Assembly: GCF_026183695.1 (NCBI RefSeq)
Contig: NZ_JAPFRD010000005.1
Coordinates: forward strand, 484,688-548,687
Direction of reading: 5' to 3'
DNA: 64,000 bases
Source: Alteromonas aquimaris
GTDB taxonomy: Bacteria; Pseudomonadota; Gammaproteobacteria; Enterobacterales; Alteromonadaceae
Part shown: positions 37,047 through 45,005 of the stretch, piece by piece
How the letters are laid out: each line of letters opens with the position of its first letter
Numbering within the stretch: position 1 is the stretch's first letter
Notes under the pieces: model-generated
The model's database searches: none
What the model was told of the DNA's origin: nothing
Seen by the model: the letters and a program-made list of their open reading frames with translations, nothing else
Program-made: the position numbers and the translations under genes

Positions 37047-38345
37047 TTGGATCAATCAGTAAGAGAAATTGCACTAAAAAAGTCTAAACGTAGAGCGCTG
37101 GGATGGTTAATCGGTGCTGCCAGCTTGTTTCTTTTAACCAGTGTATTGAAACAATCCGCTATCGCTACAGAATTCGGGTTTGTCATCGGTCTGATAAAAA
37201 TGTCCAGTGAAGCAGCACTCGTTGGCGGGTTAGCAGACTGGTTTGCAGTCACGGCACTGTTTAAACCCATCCCTTCGCGCTGGCCAATTCCCCACACCAA
37301 CATTGTGGCAAATAACAAGGCAGTTATCGCCGAAAATTTATCTGCGTTTGTTAAGGAGAAGTTTTTTAACCCGCAAGCGATAGAAACGCTTATCGCGGAC
37401 AGTCAACCTGCTCAAGGAGCGGCACGTTGGTTAATTGTTGAAGCCAATGCCGCCAAAATCAGCCGGTATGTGAGCGATATGGTAGCCGGAATGTTAAATG
37501 TAATTGATGACAAACCTATTCAAGCATTTTTAATTGCGGGTTTTAAACGGGCTATTTATCGGGTGGACTTAGGCCCCCTCGCCAGTGGTACGTTAAACGT
37601 CTTAACTCGCGATGATCGTCATCAGGAAATTCTCGACCAGGTTATTAATCGTATTGCGACGGTTTGTGAGCACCCTGAAACACAAGCTATGATTGCGCTT
37701 AAACTCCATGACTGGATGCGCACGGAGCATCGACGATTAGAAAAATTTTTACCCTCTACCTGGCTGAGCGAAAAAGGGGCCAATGTGGCGGTTAAGGCTA
37801 TTTCCAGTATGATAATGGATATTAACGACGATCCCCAACATCCAGTGCGTATCGCATTTGATAATTATCTTCACGAATATATCGAGCGAGTTCGTAATGA
37901 GCCTGAACTAGCACATAAGCTAGATGAAATGCGGGTCAAGCTGTTAGAAAACCCTTCACTGCATAAGTACCTAACCAAGGTTTGGATGGACTTGAATAGT
38001 CGTATTAAACAAGATCTAAGTGAGCATGATGGACATTTTCGCACACACTTATCGGGCGCATTAAATAACCTGGGCAAAGCTATTGATAAGGACACGAAAC
38101 TCGCCGCTTCCATCAATAGTCATATAGCAGAAGCCGGGCGTTATATGGCGCCAGAACTGGCCGAATTTCTTACAGACCACATCCAGCGTACTATCGAAAG
38201 TTGGGATGAACGCGATATGGCTTTTCAAATTGAGTTGAATATAGGACGCGACTTACAAAAAGTGCGCATTAATGGAACCTTAGTAGGAGGATTTATCGGT
38301 GCGCTGTTATTTCTTATTGAGGTAACTATTGAAAATTTTTACTAA
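37047..38345 (+). CDS. DUF445 membrane protein (YjiN-like)
   Basis: A 432-residue protein with an N-terminal transmembrane helix (about 19-40), the DUF445 hallmark EAALVGGLADWFAVTALF near residue 56, then PIPHTNIVANNK, a long helical middle part and a C-terminal helix in GGFIGALLFLIEV. DUF445 proteins have no established function. The start is TTG 37047 with AAGGAA 6 nt upstream. No operon partner. Confidence 0.9.
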   Translation: MDQSVREIALKKSKRRALGWLIGAASLFLLTSVLKQSAIATEFGFVIGLIKMSSEAALVGGLADWFAVTALFKPIPSRWPIPHTNIVANNKAVIAENLSAFVKEKFFNPQAIETLIADSQPAQGAARWLIVEANAAKISRYVSDMVAGMLNVIDDKPIQAFLIAGFKRAIYRVDLGPLASGTLNVLTRDDRHQEILDQVINRIATVCEHPETQAMIALKLHDWMRTEHRRLEKFLPSTWLSEKGANVAVKAISSMIMDINDDPQHPVRIAFDNYLHEYIERVRNEPELAHKLDEMRVKLLENPSLHKYLTKVWMDLNSRIKQDLSEHDGHFRTHLSGALNNLGKAIDKDTKLAASINSHIAEAGRYMAPELAEFLTDHIQRTIESWDERDMAFQIELNIGRDLQKVRINGTLVGGFIGALLFLIEVTIENFY

Positions 38346-38359
38346 ACAAAATCAAGCAG

Positions 38360-38381
38360 GCGTCCCACCAAAGCGGGACGC
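38360..38381. terminator. hairpin between converging genes
   Basis: GCGTCCC (38360-38366) pairs with GGGACGC (38375-38381) between the DUF445 gene and the lipoprotein gene. It lacks a T run, so it is a weak candidate. Confidence 0.4.
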
Positions 38382-38404
38382 AGCTGTGATGATAATGCAA
38401 TCCC

Positions 38405-39091
38405 CTATATCCGCTCGCCAAACGACACATCGCAAGGCGGTATTAAAGGGTGAGAATTTAAGGGTACTAATGTGATCACGGAAATGTGTGAAACTTGGTC
38501 TTTTAGTTTTGCCTGTTTCACTTCAAAGTAAAAATTTTTGAACTGATTAGTTCCTTGCAGTACAAGGTAGGGGAACTCCGTGACTCGCCACAACCCGTTG
38601 ATTTTCTGCCTAGTGCCGGCATCTGTAACTAATCTAAATCTACCGGAATGACTGAGCGTCAACGAAAAGTTTTTGGCGCAATTTTCACTTTTATATTCAT
38701 GTGCCAAAGCGGCAGGTAACGTATCTGAAAACGGATCAACACCGGTTGGGATGGGGTAAAATCCAATATTGTTTTTGGTATACCAATGCTTCCCTTCTAC
38801 TAGTGCACTAGACCTTGATAAGGGATATCCGGCAATCGGCAAAATCGCATGGAGGGTAGTGAGGGCTTCCGGATCCGTTAGCAATGGTGAAAAAACGAGT
38901 GTCGTGTCAGTAATGCTCAGTGGAAAAGGGTGCTCACTGAGTTTAACTTTAAAGTTATGTCGTTCGAGTAAGGCCACCAGGTCCGTTTGTTGTGTAGTAT
39001 TAAGATAACGGGAAATCAGATGGATAATGGTGGTAGAACAGGCCGATAAGAATATTAAAGTTAAAATGAGTAGAATCGATTTTGATAACAT
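38405..39091 (-). CDS. unrecognised lipoprotein
   Basis: A 228-residue protein with a lipoprotein signal (hydrophobic core then LSAC, lipidated Cys18). The first part after the signal (about 35-100) reads like an alpha/beta domain with an LERHNFKVKLSEHPFP strand pair. The C-terminal half is beta-rich (FSLTLSHSGRFRLVT, GLWRVTEFPYLVLQG), as in small lipocalin-like barrels. I do not recognise the family. It is monocistronic on the minus strand. Confidence 0.75.
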   Translation of the reverse strand: MLSKSILLILTLIFLSACSTTIIHLISRYLNTTQQTDLVALLERHNFKVKLSEHPFPLSITDTTLVFSPLLTDPEALTTLHAILPIAGYPLSRSSALVEGKHWYTKNNIGFYPIPTGVDPFSDTLPAALAHEYKSENCAKNFSLTLSHSGRFRLVTDAGTRQKINGLWRVTEFPYLVLQGTNQFKNFYFEVKQAKLKDQVSHISVITLVPLNSHPLIPPCDVSFGERI

Positions 39092-39475
39092 ACTTCAGTC
39101 CATAAACTATAATTACAAACGTAATCCTAATTTTGATTACGTTTGTAGTCAAATTGGTGCTAGTGAGTTGTCTGGCTTAAATTAAACAACCCATCCTAGC
39201 CCTGGTTTATATCAATTCGCATGAATATTCGAGCAGCATAGAGATTGTGGCAGGTATCGAGTCAATGGCATTGGGGAAAGGTGAAAGATACAAGGCGTTT
39301 TGAGCCGATACAACGTTGAACAGATAGCCGCCTCTATTTTCCTTTAGACGCGGTTTCTACACTTTTCAAAGGCACCAATTGCGTTCGATTTAAACCCCCT
39401 AAACCTTCACACAATTGGCTTATCATAAGTGTAAAAATTCACGCACTGAGTGAGCAAACATCAGCGCGGATTGTA
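39092..39475. other. intergenic region, nothing supported
   Basis: About 380 bp between two minus-strand lipoprotein genes. There is no open frame with a ribosome site and no clear hairpin. The motif GATACAAGGCGTTTTGAGCC near 39287 is followed by GATACAACG and could be part of a dispersed repeat, but no second copy is present in this window. Confidence 0.35.
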
Positions 39476-40138
39476 TTACTCACCAGCATAGAGGTAACGG
39501 ACTTTCGCCTTAAGCGAATCGTTATCCAACTCTAATTTTACTTTTCGGTATAATTTAATTTCACCCTCCACGGAGCTGTCTGCACTTATCTTCAAGACGG
39601 GAATAGTGTGGTGGTCTATCCAGCTATTGTTATCACGTGCTTGCCAGATAATATTACCTTTAATAGTAGTTCCGTCAGTTAATTCGATAGTGCCATTGTG
39701 AGTGACGAGATTTCTACCAACTCTAGCAGCAATCAGTGTAATGTCACCATTGACTGTCTCGATATCACCTCGAATATCTGCACCGGATTTAAGTAAAACA
39801 TCTCCATTAACGGTAGTGATATCCCCTTCTACATGAAGGTTTACCCCTGCCTCGATATTGCCATTTACAACGCTGGCGTCTTTAACACTGACATTATCGC
39901 CCATCTCAATGCCACCGTTAACCGTGTCCACATCTTTTGCTATTACATTGTCTTCTAATTCTATACCACCGTTTACCGTTGACAGGTCACCAACGGTATG
40001 GCCGGCATCGATATCGATGCCTCCCAATACTGTGCTAACGTCGCTGCCAGGTTTTTCGCGATAATCGCCCCCGACGTGGATAATACACCCGCTTAACATA
40101 GCGGAAACGACGAGAGGAATAACTAATTTAGACTGCAT
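39476..40138 (-). CDS. repeat lipoprotein, probable beta-solenoid
   Basis: A 220-residue protein with a lipoprotein signal (SGC at about 16-18). Residues 34-160 consist of about seven repeats of 18-20 residues, each close to D-x-x-T-V-N-G-x-I-x-L/M followed by a turn and V/I-x-x-x-x. Such regular valine/isoleucine strands with Asn-Gly turns suggest a short right-handed beta-helix, as in polymer-forming (bactofilin-like) or DUF4097-like proteins. The C-terminal 55 residues leave the pattern. Function unknown; it may be a surface or envelope scaffold. Confidence 0.8.
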   Translation of the reverse strand: MQSKLVIPLVVSAMLSGCIIHVGGDYREKPGSDVSTVLGGIDIDAGHTVGDLSTVNGGIELEDNVIAKDVDTVNGGIEMGDNVSVKDASVVNGNIEAGVNLHVEGDITTVNGDVLLKSGADIRGDIETVNGDITLIAARVGRNLVTHNGTIELTDGTTIKGNIIWQARDNNSWIDHHTIPVLKISADSSVEGEIKLYRKVKLELDNDSLKAKVRYLYAGE

Positions 40139-40309
40139 AATACTTCCTGATTGTTTTTAACATACAAATGATATTTGGATGTGAGCAGCTAGTGTGCCAA
40201 AGCTTTTATTGGTTTTAAATCAATGCATTAGGTGTGCGTGGAAGGAACTTGCGAAAGGCGGGGTGGCCTAAAAACCGAATTAATGGTAATTCAGGCCAAC
40301 TATGGTTAA

Positions 40310-40666
40310 TTATTCATCTAGAGGGGTATTAAAATCTTCTGAGAGTTCAAAATCACCTTCTACGGTCGAAACTTTATCTTCTTCAAAATTGATAATAAGA
40401 CGTTTTTGAAAGTCTTCACCCCGTTTGCTCATACCTCGTTTCATATCATAAACATAATACCAGGTATCGTGATTAAACGAGTCTTTAACTACTGGGCGTC
40501 CTAAAACATAAATGACCTGCTCCTTAGACATCCCCACTCGCAATTTTTTTACATCTTTTTCTTCAAGAAAATTACCCTGAGGCACATCGATTCGATATAT
40601 CCAGTCAGTACAGCCTGCCAGGCCACATATAAAGGTAATAATAAACAGTGATTGTAACAACTTCAT
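40310..40666 (-). CDS. bamE: outer membrane assembly lipoprotein BamE
   Basis: The 118-residue SmpA/OmlA-fold lipoprotein of the Bam complex, which inserts beta-barrel proteins in the outer membrane. Lipobox LAGC with Cys19; YRIDVPQGNFLE, the LRVGMSKEQVIYVLGRPVV helix and WYYVYD strand are typical. It follows recN on the same strand, as in E. coli nadK-recN-bamE. Confidence 0.95.
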   Translation of the reverse strand: MKLLQSLFIITFICGLAGCTDWIYRIDVPQGNFLEEKDVKKLRVGMSKEQVIYVLGRPVVKDSFNHDTWYYVYDMKRGMSKRGEDFQKRLIINFEEDKVSTVEGDFELSEDFNTPLDE

Positions 40667-40758
40667 GATATACAGATCCGCGGACTAGCCTTATCGTTAA
40701 TTTTGTTATTTAGCGGGGAAGCATGCTACCCCTTACGCTAGGACCAATCAACTGCTTA

Positions 40759-42444
40759 TTAGTTCGATTCTACACTTTTCAACAATTCTCTGGCATTGGC
40801 TAATGCAGAATCAGTTACTTTGTCTCCCGCTAACAGTCGAGCTAATTCATCAACACGATCCTGTTTCGTTAAAGGAAGGATACGCGTTTCTGTCTGATTT
40901 TTGGTACTCACTTTGGTCACAAAAAGTTGATTATGAGCCTGTGCTGCAACTTGAGGTAGATGGGTTACGCACATCACCTGCGATTTTGCACCTAACTGGC
41001 GCAGTGAATTTCCCACAATTGACGCAGTAGGCCCGCTGATACCCGTATCGACTTCATCAAAAATCATAGTCGGTGTGACGTGACTATCCTGAGCAATAAC
41101 TTGAACGGCTAAACCTATTCGTGAAAGCTCTCCACCAGAAACCACTTTTTCCAGTTTTTCCAAGGGCTGACCCGGATTGGTGGCAACTTTAAATGACACG
41201 TCATTCGTACCATTTAATGCAGGGCGACTGTCTTCGCGGTTGATAATTTCAATATTCACTTTCGCATGCGGCATGTTCATTTGCTGAATTTGCCTTTCAA
41301 CCTGCGTACTTAGTAGCTTAGCGGCTTTCTTACGCGACACGGAAAGTAGGTTAGCCTGGGCAAAATAATGAGCTCTTGCTTCTTCTACTTGCTGTTGCAT
41401 ACCTTCTAATTTGGACTCATCGTCTTGCAGACCCTTAAGTTCGGATAAGATAGTTTGATGATGAACATATAGGTCTTCGGGGGCGACCGCATGCTTGCGA
41501 GATAATTCCATCACTTTCGCAAATCGCGCTTCAATTTCTTGAATGGCCTCAGGATCTAAATCAAATTTATCGCAGTAGCGGCGTAATTCTTTTGCCGCCT
41601 CTTCGACCTGAATGGATGCTTCGGTAAGCATGGAAACAATAGGCGAAAGCGTAGCATCACTCTCTTGCAATTGCTCCAGCCCGTCAAGCGCGCTTTGGAT
41701 CATTGCGAACGCATTTGCGTCATCGCTTTCATACAGCGCAAACACACCGTGCTGCGCCTCTTCAAGCAGTGTCTGACTGTTACTTACCCTTTTATGTTCT
41801 ATCTCAAGCGTGGCGAACTCATCGTCGGCCAAACCCAACTCATCTAATTCTGCAACTTGATAAGCCAATAATTGTTGACGATCTGCGCGAGTCTGAGCCT
41901 CATCTTTTAACCTGGAATACTCAGACGTAACCGCCTGCCATTCTCGAAACGCTTGTTTTACGGCGGTCAAAAGATGTTCATGTTTGGCAAAACTGTCTAC
42001 TAAGTAACGTTGATGATCTTCCTTCAACATTTGCAGGTGGGCATTCTGGCCGTGTATGGATATGAAATACAACCCTAGTTGCTTGAGTTGCTGCAAAGAA
42101 ACAGGCGATCCGTTGATAAATGCTTTTGAACGGCCTTCACGGGAAATCACGCGGCGAATAAAGCATCCATCACTTTCATCTTCAGAAAGTAATTCGAGCT
42201 CATCTAGCCAATCAATCGCCGCCTGGTTATCTTTGAGCGAAAAATGAGCGACTATCTCCGCCTTTTCAGCGCCACTACGTACCGTATTCGCATCAGCACG
42301 ACCACCTAAACACAAGCTTAATGCGTCTATAGCAATAGATTTACCTGCACCGGTCTCGCCGGTGATAGCTGTCATACCTTGCTCAAAGCTTACTGACAGC
42401 TGTTTTACTATAGCGAAATTTTTAACGGAAAGATGAACTAACAT
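40759..42444 (-). CDS. recN: DNA repair protein RecN
   Basis: SMC-like ATPase for double-strand-break repair. From the ATG at 42444 it has 561 residues, close to E. coli RecN (553). MLVHLSVKNFAIV opens the ABC head, Walker A is GETGAGKS, a coiled-coil middle spans about 150-370, and the C-terminal half of the head carries SGGELSRIGLA, Walker B MIFDEVDTGISG and the THLPQVAA loop. A longer frame upstream (to 42612) crosses the regulatory boxes and is rejected. LexA-like boxes lie 15-50 bp upstream, so SOS induction is expected. Confidence 0.96.
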   Translation of the reverse strand: MLVHLSVKNFAIVKQLSVSFEQGMTAITGETGAGKSIAIDALSLCLGGRADANTVRSGAEKAEIVAHFSLKDNQAAIDWLDELELLSEDESDGCFIRRVISREGRSKAFINGSPVSLQQLKQLGLYFISIHGQNAHLQMLKEDHQRYLVDSFAKHEHLLTAVKQAFREWQAVTSEYSRLKDEAQTRADRQQLLAYQVAELDELGLADDEFATLEIEHKRVSNSQTLLEEAQHGVFALYESDDANAFAMIQSALDGLEQLQESDATLSPIVSMLTEASIQVEEAAKELRRYCDKFDLDPEAIQEIEARFAKVMELSRKHAVAPEDLYVHHQTILSELKGLQDDESKLEGMQQQVEEARAHYFAQANLLSVSRKKAAKLLSTQVERQIQQMNMPHAKVNIEIINREDSRPALNGTNDVSFKVATNPGQPLEKLEKVVSGGELSRIGLAVQVIAQDSHVTPTMIFDEVDTGISGPTASIVGNSLRQLGAKSQVMCVTHLPQVAAQAHNQLFVTKVSTKNQTETRILPLTKQDRVDELARLLAGDKVTDSALANARELLKSVESN

Positions 42445-42456
42445 ATACTCACAATA

Positions 42457-42491
42457 CTTTATAAATATACAGTGCATGTAAATATATACAG
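42457..42491 (-). promoter_or_regulatory. LexA-like SOS boxes of recN
   Basis: On the minus strand CTG-N10-CAT with an AT-alternating centre lies at 42491-42476, and CTG-N10-AAG at 42472-42457. The first differs from the CTG-N10-CAG consensus by one base; the second keeps one good half. E. coli recN also has more than one LexA site near its promoter. Confidence 0.7.
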
Positions 42492-42610
42492 TGTGGAGTG
42501 ATTGTAAAGTTTTTTTTGAGCTATTTACACCTAAGCTAAGGGTAAATAAGCTACCAGCTACATCTTGCCAAAGTAAAAAACTATGTGGAGTAATTCGAAG
42601 CTCCGTTATC

Positions 42611-42805
42611 AATAGTTCAACATTATCATTTGAACCGGGTACTGCATATCAATATTCGAACCTGAACTATCATCTGGCCGCAATGATGATCAAGAATGTA
42701 ACTGGTAAAAGTTATGCGATGGCGATAAATGAATTGGTCTTTGAACTAAAAGAAATCGCCCTGGGAGTCGACAAATTAAATCGCAGTAGAAGCCAACTTG
42801 AATAA
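42611..42805 (+). pseudogene. relic of a beta-lactamase-family serine hydrolase
   Basis: Within a short forward frame the sequence FEPGTAYQYSNLNYHLAAMM, then KNVTGKSYAMAINELVF, matches the YSN motif region of class C beta-lactamase / esterase proteins. The catalytic SxxK part is absent upstream and the family pattern stops after about 43 residues. Only a fragment remains, directly behind the recN control region. Confidence 0.72.
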
Positions 42806-42898
42806 GCTATGTAAAAAACTCTTATACCTGAGTTGGTAAGACATATCAGAAGGAGGGCCAAAGAGTATCTCCCCCTTCTTCCATGTATCCATTACAGA

Positions 42899-43903
42899 CT
42901 AAAGTTTTAACAACATCTTTCCGGTATTTTTACCTTCAAACAGCATATTGAGCCCCGTTACTGCATTTTCTAACCCGGTAACGGTGTGGGCGCGGTATTT
43001 TATCTTTCCTTGTTGAACATAGGGGGTTAGCTTTTCAAGTATTTTTGGAATTTCATCCCAGTGGTCCGGCATCGCAAATCCGCGGATTGCAATACGTTTT
43101 TTAATCAAGGGGATCCAGTTCGGGCCAGGGGACGGTTTTTCAGCCTGGTAGTCTGCAATCATGCCACATACCACTATGCGACCATGAGCATTCATGCGGT
43201 TAAATATATGCTGTTGGATCGGGCCTCCTGTATTTTCAAAAAACACATCTACTTTATCGGGAGTTAATTCTTCAAGCTTGGCTGCCAGGTCATCCTTCTT
43301 GTAGTTGATTGCGCCATCAAAACCTAATTCGTTTACTATCCAGTCAGCTTTTGCATCCGAGCCAACCACACCGACGACATGCAAACCATCTGCTTTGGCA
43401 AGTTGTCCAACGATTGAGCCAACAGAACCAGCAGCACCAGTAACAACAAGTGTTTCACCTTCTTTAGGCTTACCGAAATTATATAAACCTGTGGTAGCGG
43501 TTAAACCTGGCAGGGCAAAAACACATAATGCCATTTCCTCACTCACCCCAGCTTGCAGCTTATTAAAGCCCTGGCCGTCACTGATAAGGTATTCCTGCCA
43601 GCCAGTCATACCCATCACCTTGTCACCAACCTTAAAGTCGGGATGATTAGATTCGACAACTTCACCAACCCCGCTTGAACGCATAACTTCGCCTATTTCG
43701 ACAGGCGGGATATAGCTTTCGCGGTCGTCACTCATCCAGCCGAGCATGGCGGGATCCAACGACATATAAGTTTGTTTAATAAGTATTTCGCCGTCACCAG
43801 GTGTGGGTATAGGCTGTTCTTTTTGGGCAAACAAATGCGCCCCAATTTTGCCGTCTTGCGGGCGTTGGGCTAAGACAAGTTTCTTATAGTTTGACACAGA
43901 CAA
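42899..43903 (-). CDS. NADPH-dependent reductase, CurA/leukotriene-B4-dehydrogenase-like
   Basis: A 334-residue zinc-independent medium-chain reductase. Typical blocks are YMSLDPAMLGWM, the nucleotide-binding VTGAAGSVGSIVGQLAK near 153, GFDGAINYK, VDVFFENTGG and GRIVVCGMIADYQ. The family reduces alpha,beta-unsaturated carbonyl compounds such as curcumin or alkenals with NADPH in the cytoplasm. It stands alone, at the recN-proximal side of the accessory block. Confidence 0.92.
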   Translation of the reverse strand: MSVSNYKKLVLAQRPQDGKIGAHLFAQKEQPIPTPGDGEILIKQTYMSLDPAMLGWMSDDRESYIPPVEIGEVMRSSGVGEVVESNHPDFKVGDKVMGMTGWQEYLISDGQGFNKLQAGVSEEMALCVFALPGLTATTGLYNFGKPKEGETLVVTGAAGSVGSIVGQLAKADGLHVVGVVGSDAKADWIVNELGFDGAINYKKDDLAAKLEELTPDKVDVFFENTGGPIQQHIFNRMNAHGRIVVCGMIADYQAEKPSPGPNWIPLIKKRIAIRGFAMPDHWDEIPKILEKLTPYVQQGKIKYRAHTVTGLENAVTGLNMLFEGKNTGKMLLKL

Positions 43904-43948
43904 TGACCTTACTAGTTGTTATGAGTGATAAAGACGTGGGGATAATAC

Positions 43949-44200
43949 TTAACGATGCAAGATTAAAATTTCTCCATTCGTCGGATTAATAAGTATGCGC
44001 CATGATTTCATTAATACCGCATCACGTTGTATACCCCTAATTCGACCCCGAACACAACCTGCTACGTGAGCACAAAGAAAAGTCTCAGAACTTACATCTC
44101 CCGGCGCGACAATATCCGCCTCAGTTATTAACCCTTGAAAGGCGTCTTCTACGGCCGATTCGAAGAGCGCAATGTTGCTTTTCGGGCTATCGCCAGGCTA
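43949..44200 (-). pseudogene. unrecognised open frame without a start, possibly decayed
   Basis: On the minus strand about 83 codons are open from 44200 to the TAA at 43951-43949, reading for example ALFESAVEDAFQGL, ITEADIVAPGD, SETFLCAHVAGC and SWRILINPTNGE. The composition looks protein-like, but there is no ATG, GTG or TTG until the last quarter, and the frame is closed just upstream. I do not recognise the family. It may be the remnant of a longer gene or a chance frame. Confidence 0.35.
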
Positions 44201-44321
44201 GTTACGAACGTCTGATTTGATTTGTTTCTCATAACTAAATTAATCGATAATTAGTTGAAATGACACATAGCTTATAAGTGGTACAAAATAGTCCTAATAT
44301 TCCTGCTCACGAAGCATTTAA

Positions 44322-44349
44322 TTGACAGCAATTTTTCCCTTGCTATTTT
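44322..44349 (+). promoter_or_regulatory. possible sigma70 promoter of the ECF-kinase operon
   Basis: A perfect TTGACA (44322-44327) is followed after 16 bp by TATTTT (44344-44349), about 80 bp before the sigma factor start. The -10 is a weak match. Confidence 0.45.
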
Positions 44350-44426
44350 TCAGAAAACTTTGGAGGATAAGGAAGATTAGAGCATTGAAGCTTTATAAAG
44401 ACGTATAAAAGCAAAAAGGAAACGTC

Positions 44427-45005
44427 ATGTCGCATTCTCCAGATCTGGCTCTATTGCTCGAAAAATCACAAGCGGGTGACCGGGAAGCTTGGAAAAACCT
44501 TCTTGAAATTGTTTATCCCTCAATGAAAAAAATTATTGCCAACAGAATCAAGCCTTATAGAGACCAAATTACAATTGATACCACAGATCTGGCCCACGAT
44601 GTTTATCTTGAATTTGATAAACAACGATCTTTTTCATGGCACAATCGTGAGCACTTTTTTTCAGTACTAGCAAGGGTTTCACGCAGAGTTGTCATCGATT
44701 ATCTGCGTTCAAGAAGCTGCGAAAAAAGGGGGGCGGGGGTTAACCTTGTACCAGTTGATGAAGATAGCCTCCCATTTAATAACAGTGACAAAGAACTCTG
44801 GCTAACAATTAATCGGCTGCTTGAAAGTTTAGGAAATGTAGATCCGGAAATTGTGGAGCTTACTGAATTAAGGTATTTCGCTGGTTTCTCACTGGAAGAA
44901 ATAGCTGGAATAAAAAAATTGTCGGTAAGTACCATTAAACGGCAATGGCGATTCGCTCGAGCGTGGCTTAATCAACAGTTAGATGAAGAAATTAAGTATG
45001 CTTGA
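44427..45005 (+). CDS. ECF sigma factor (kinase-associated type)
   Basis: A 192-residue ECF-like sigma-70 factor. Region 2 spans about 25-95 (core-binding TTDLAHDVYLEF, DNA-facing HFFSVLARVSRRVVIDYLRSR) and region 4 about 125-185 (VELTELRYFAGFSLEEIA, SVSTIKRQWRFARAWL). No anti-sigma gene is nearby. Instead the gene overlaps a Ser/Thr kinase gene. The usual acidic D-x-E-D of region 2.2 reads D51-T52-T53-D54. In the ECF43 group, such as EcfP of Vibrio parahaemolyticus, a threonine in this region is phosphorylated by the partner kinase to activate the factor; the same is inferred here. Confidence 0.92.
   Translation: MSHSPDLALLLEKSQAGDREAWKNLLEIVYPSMKKIIANRIKPYRDQITIDTTDLAHDVYLEFDKQRSFSWHNREHFFSVLARVSRRVVIDYLRSRSCEKRGAGVNLVPVDEDSLPFNNSDKELWLTINRLLESLGNVDPEIVELTELRYFAGFSLEEIAGIKKLSVSTIKRQWRFARAWLNQQLDEEIKYA

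Noticed and set aside
39190..39350. Possible dispersed repeat in the gap between two lipoprotein genes
   Set aside because: Only one copy is present in this window, so a repeat cannot be shown.
42445..42612. Extended N-terminus of RecN
   Set aside because: It would translate through the LexA-like boxes, and the family start MLVHLSVKNF lies at 42444.
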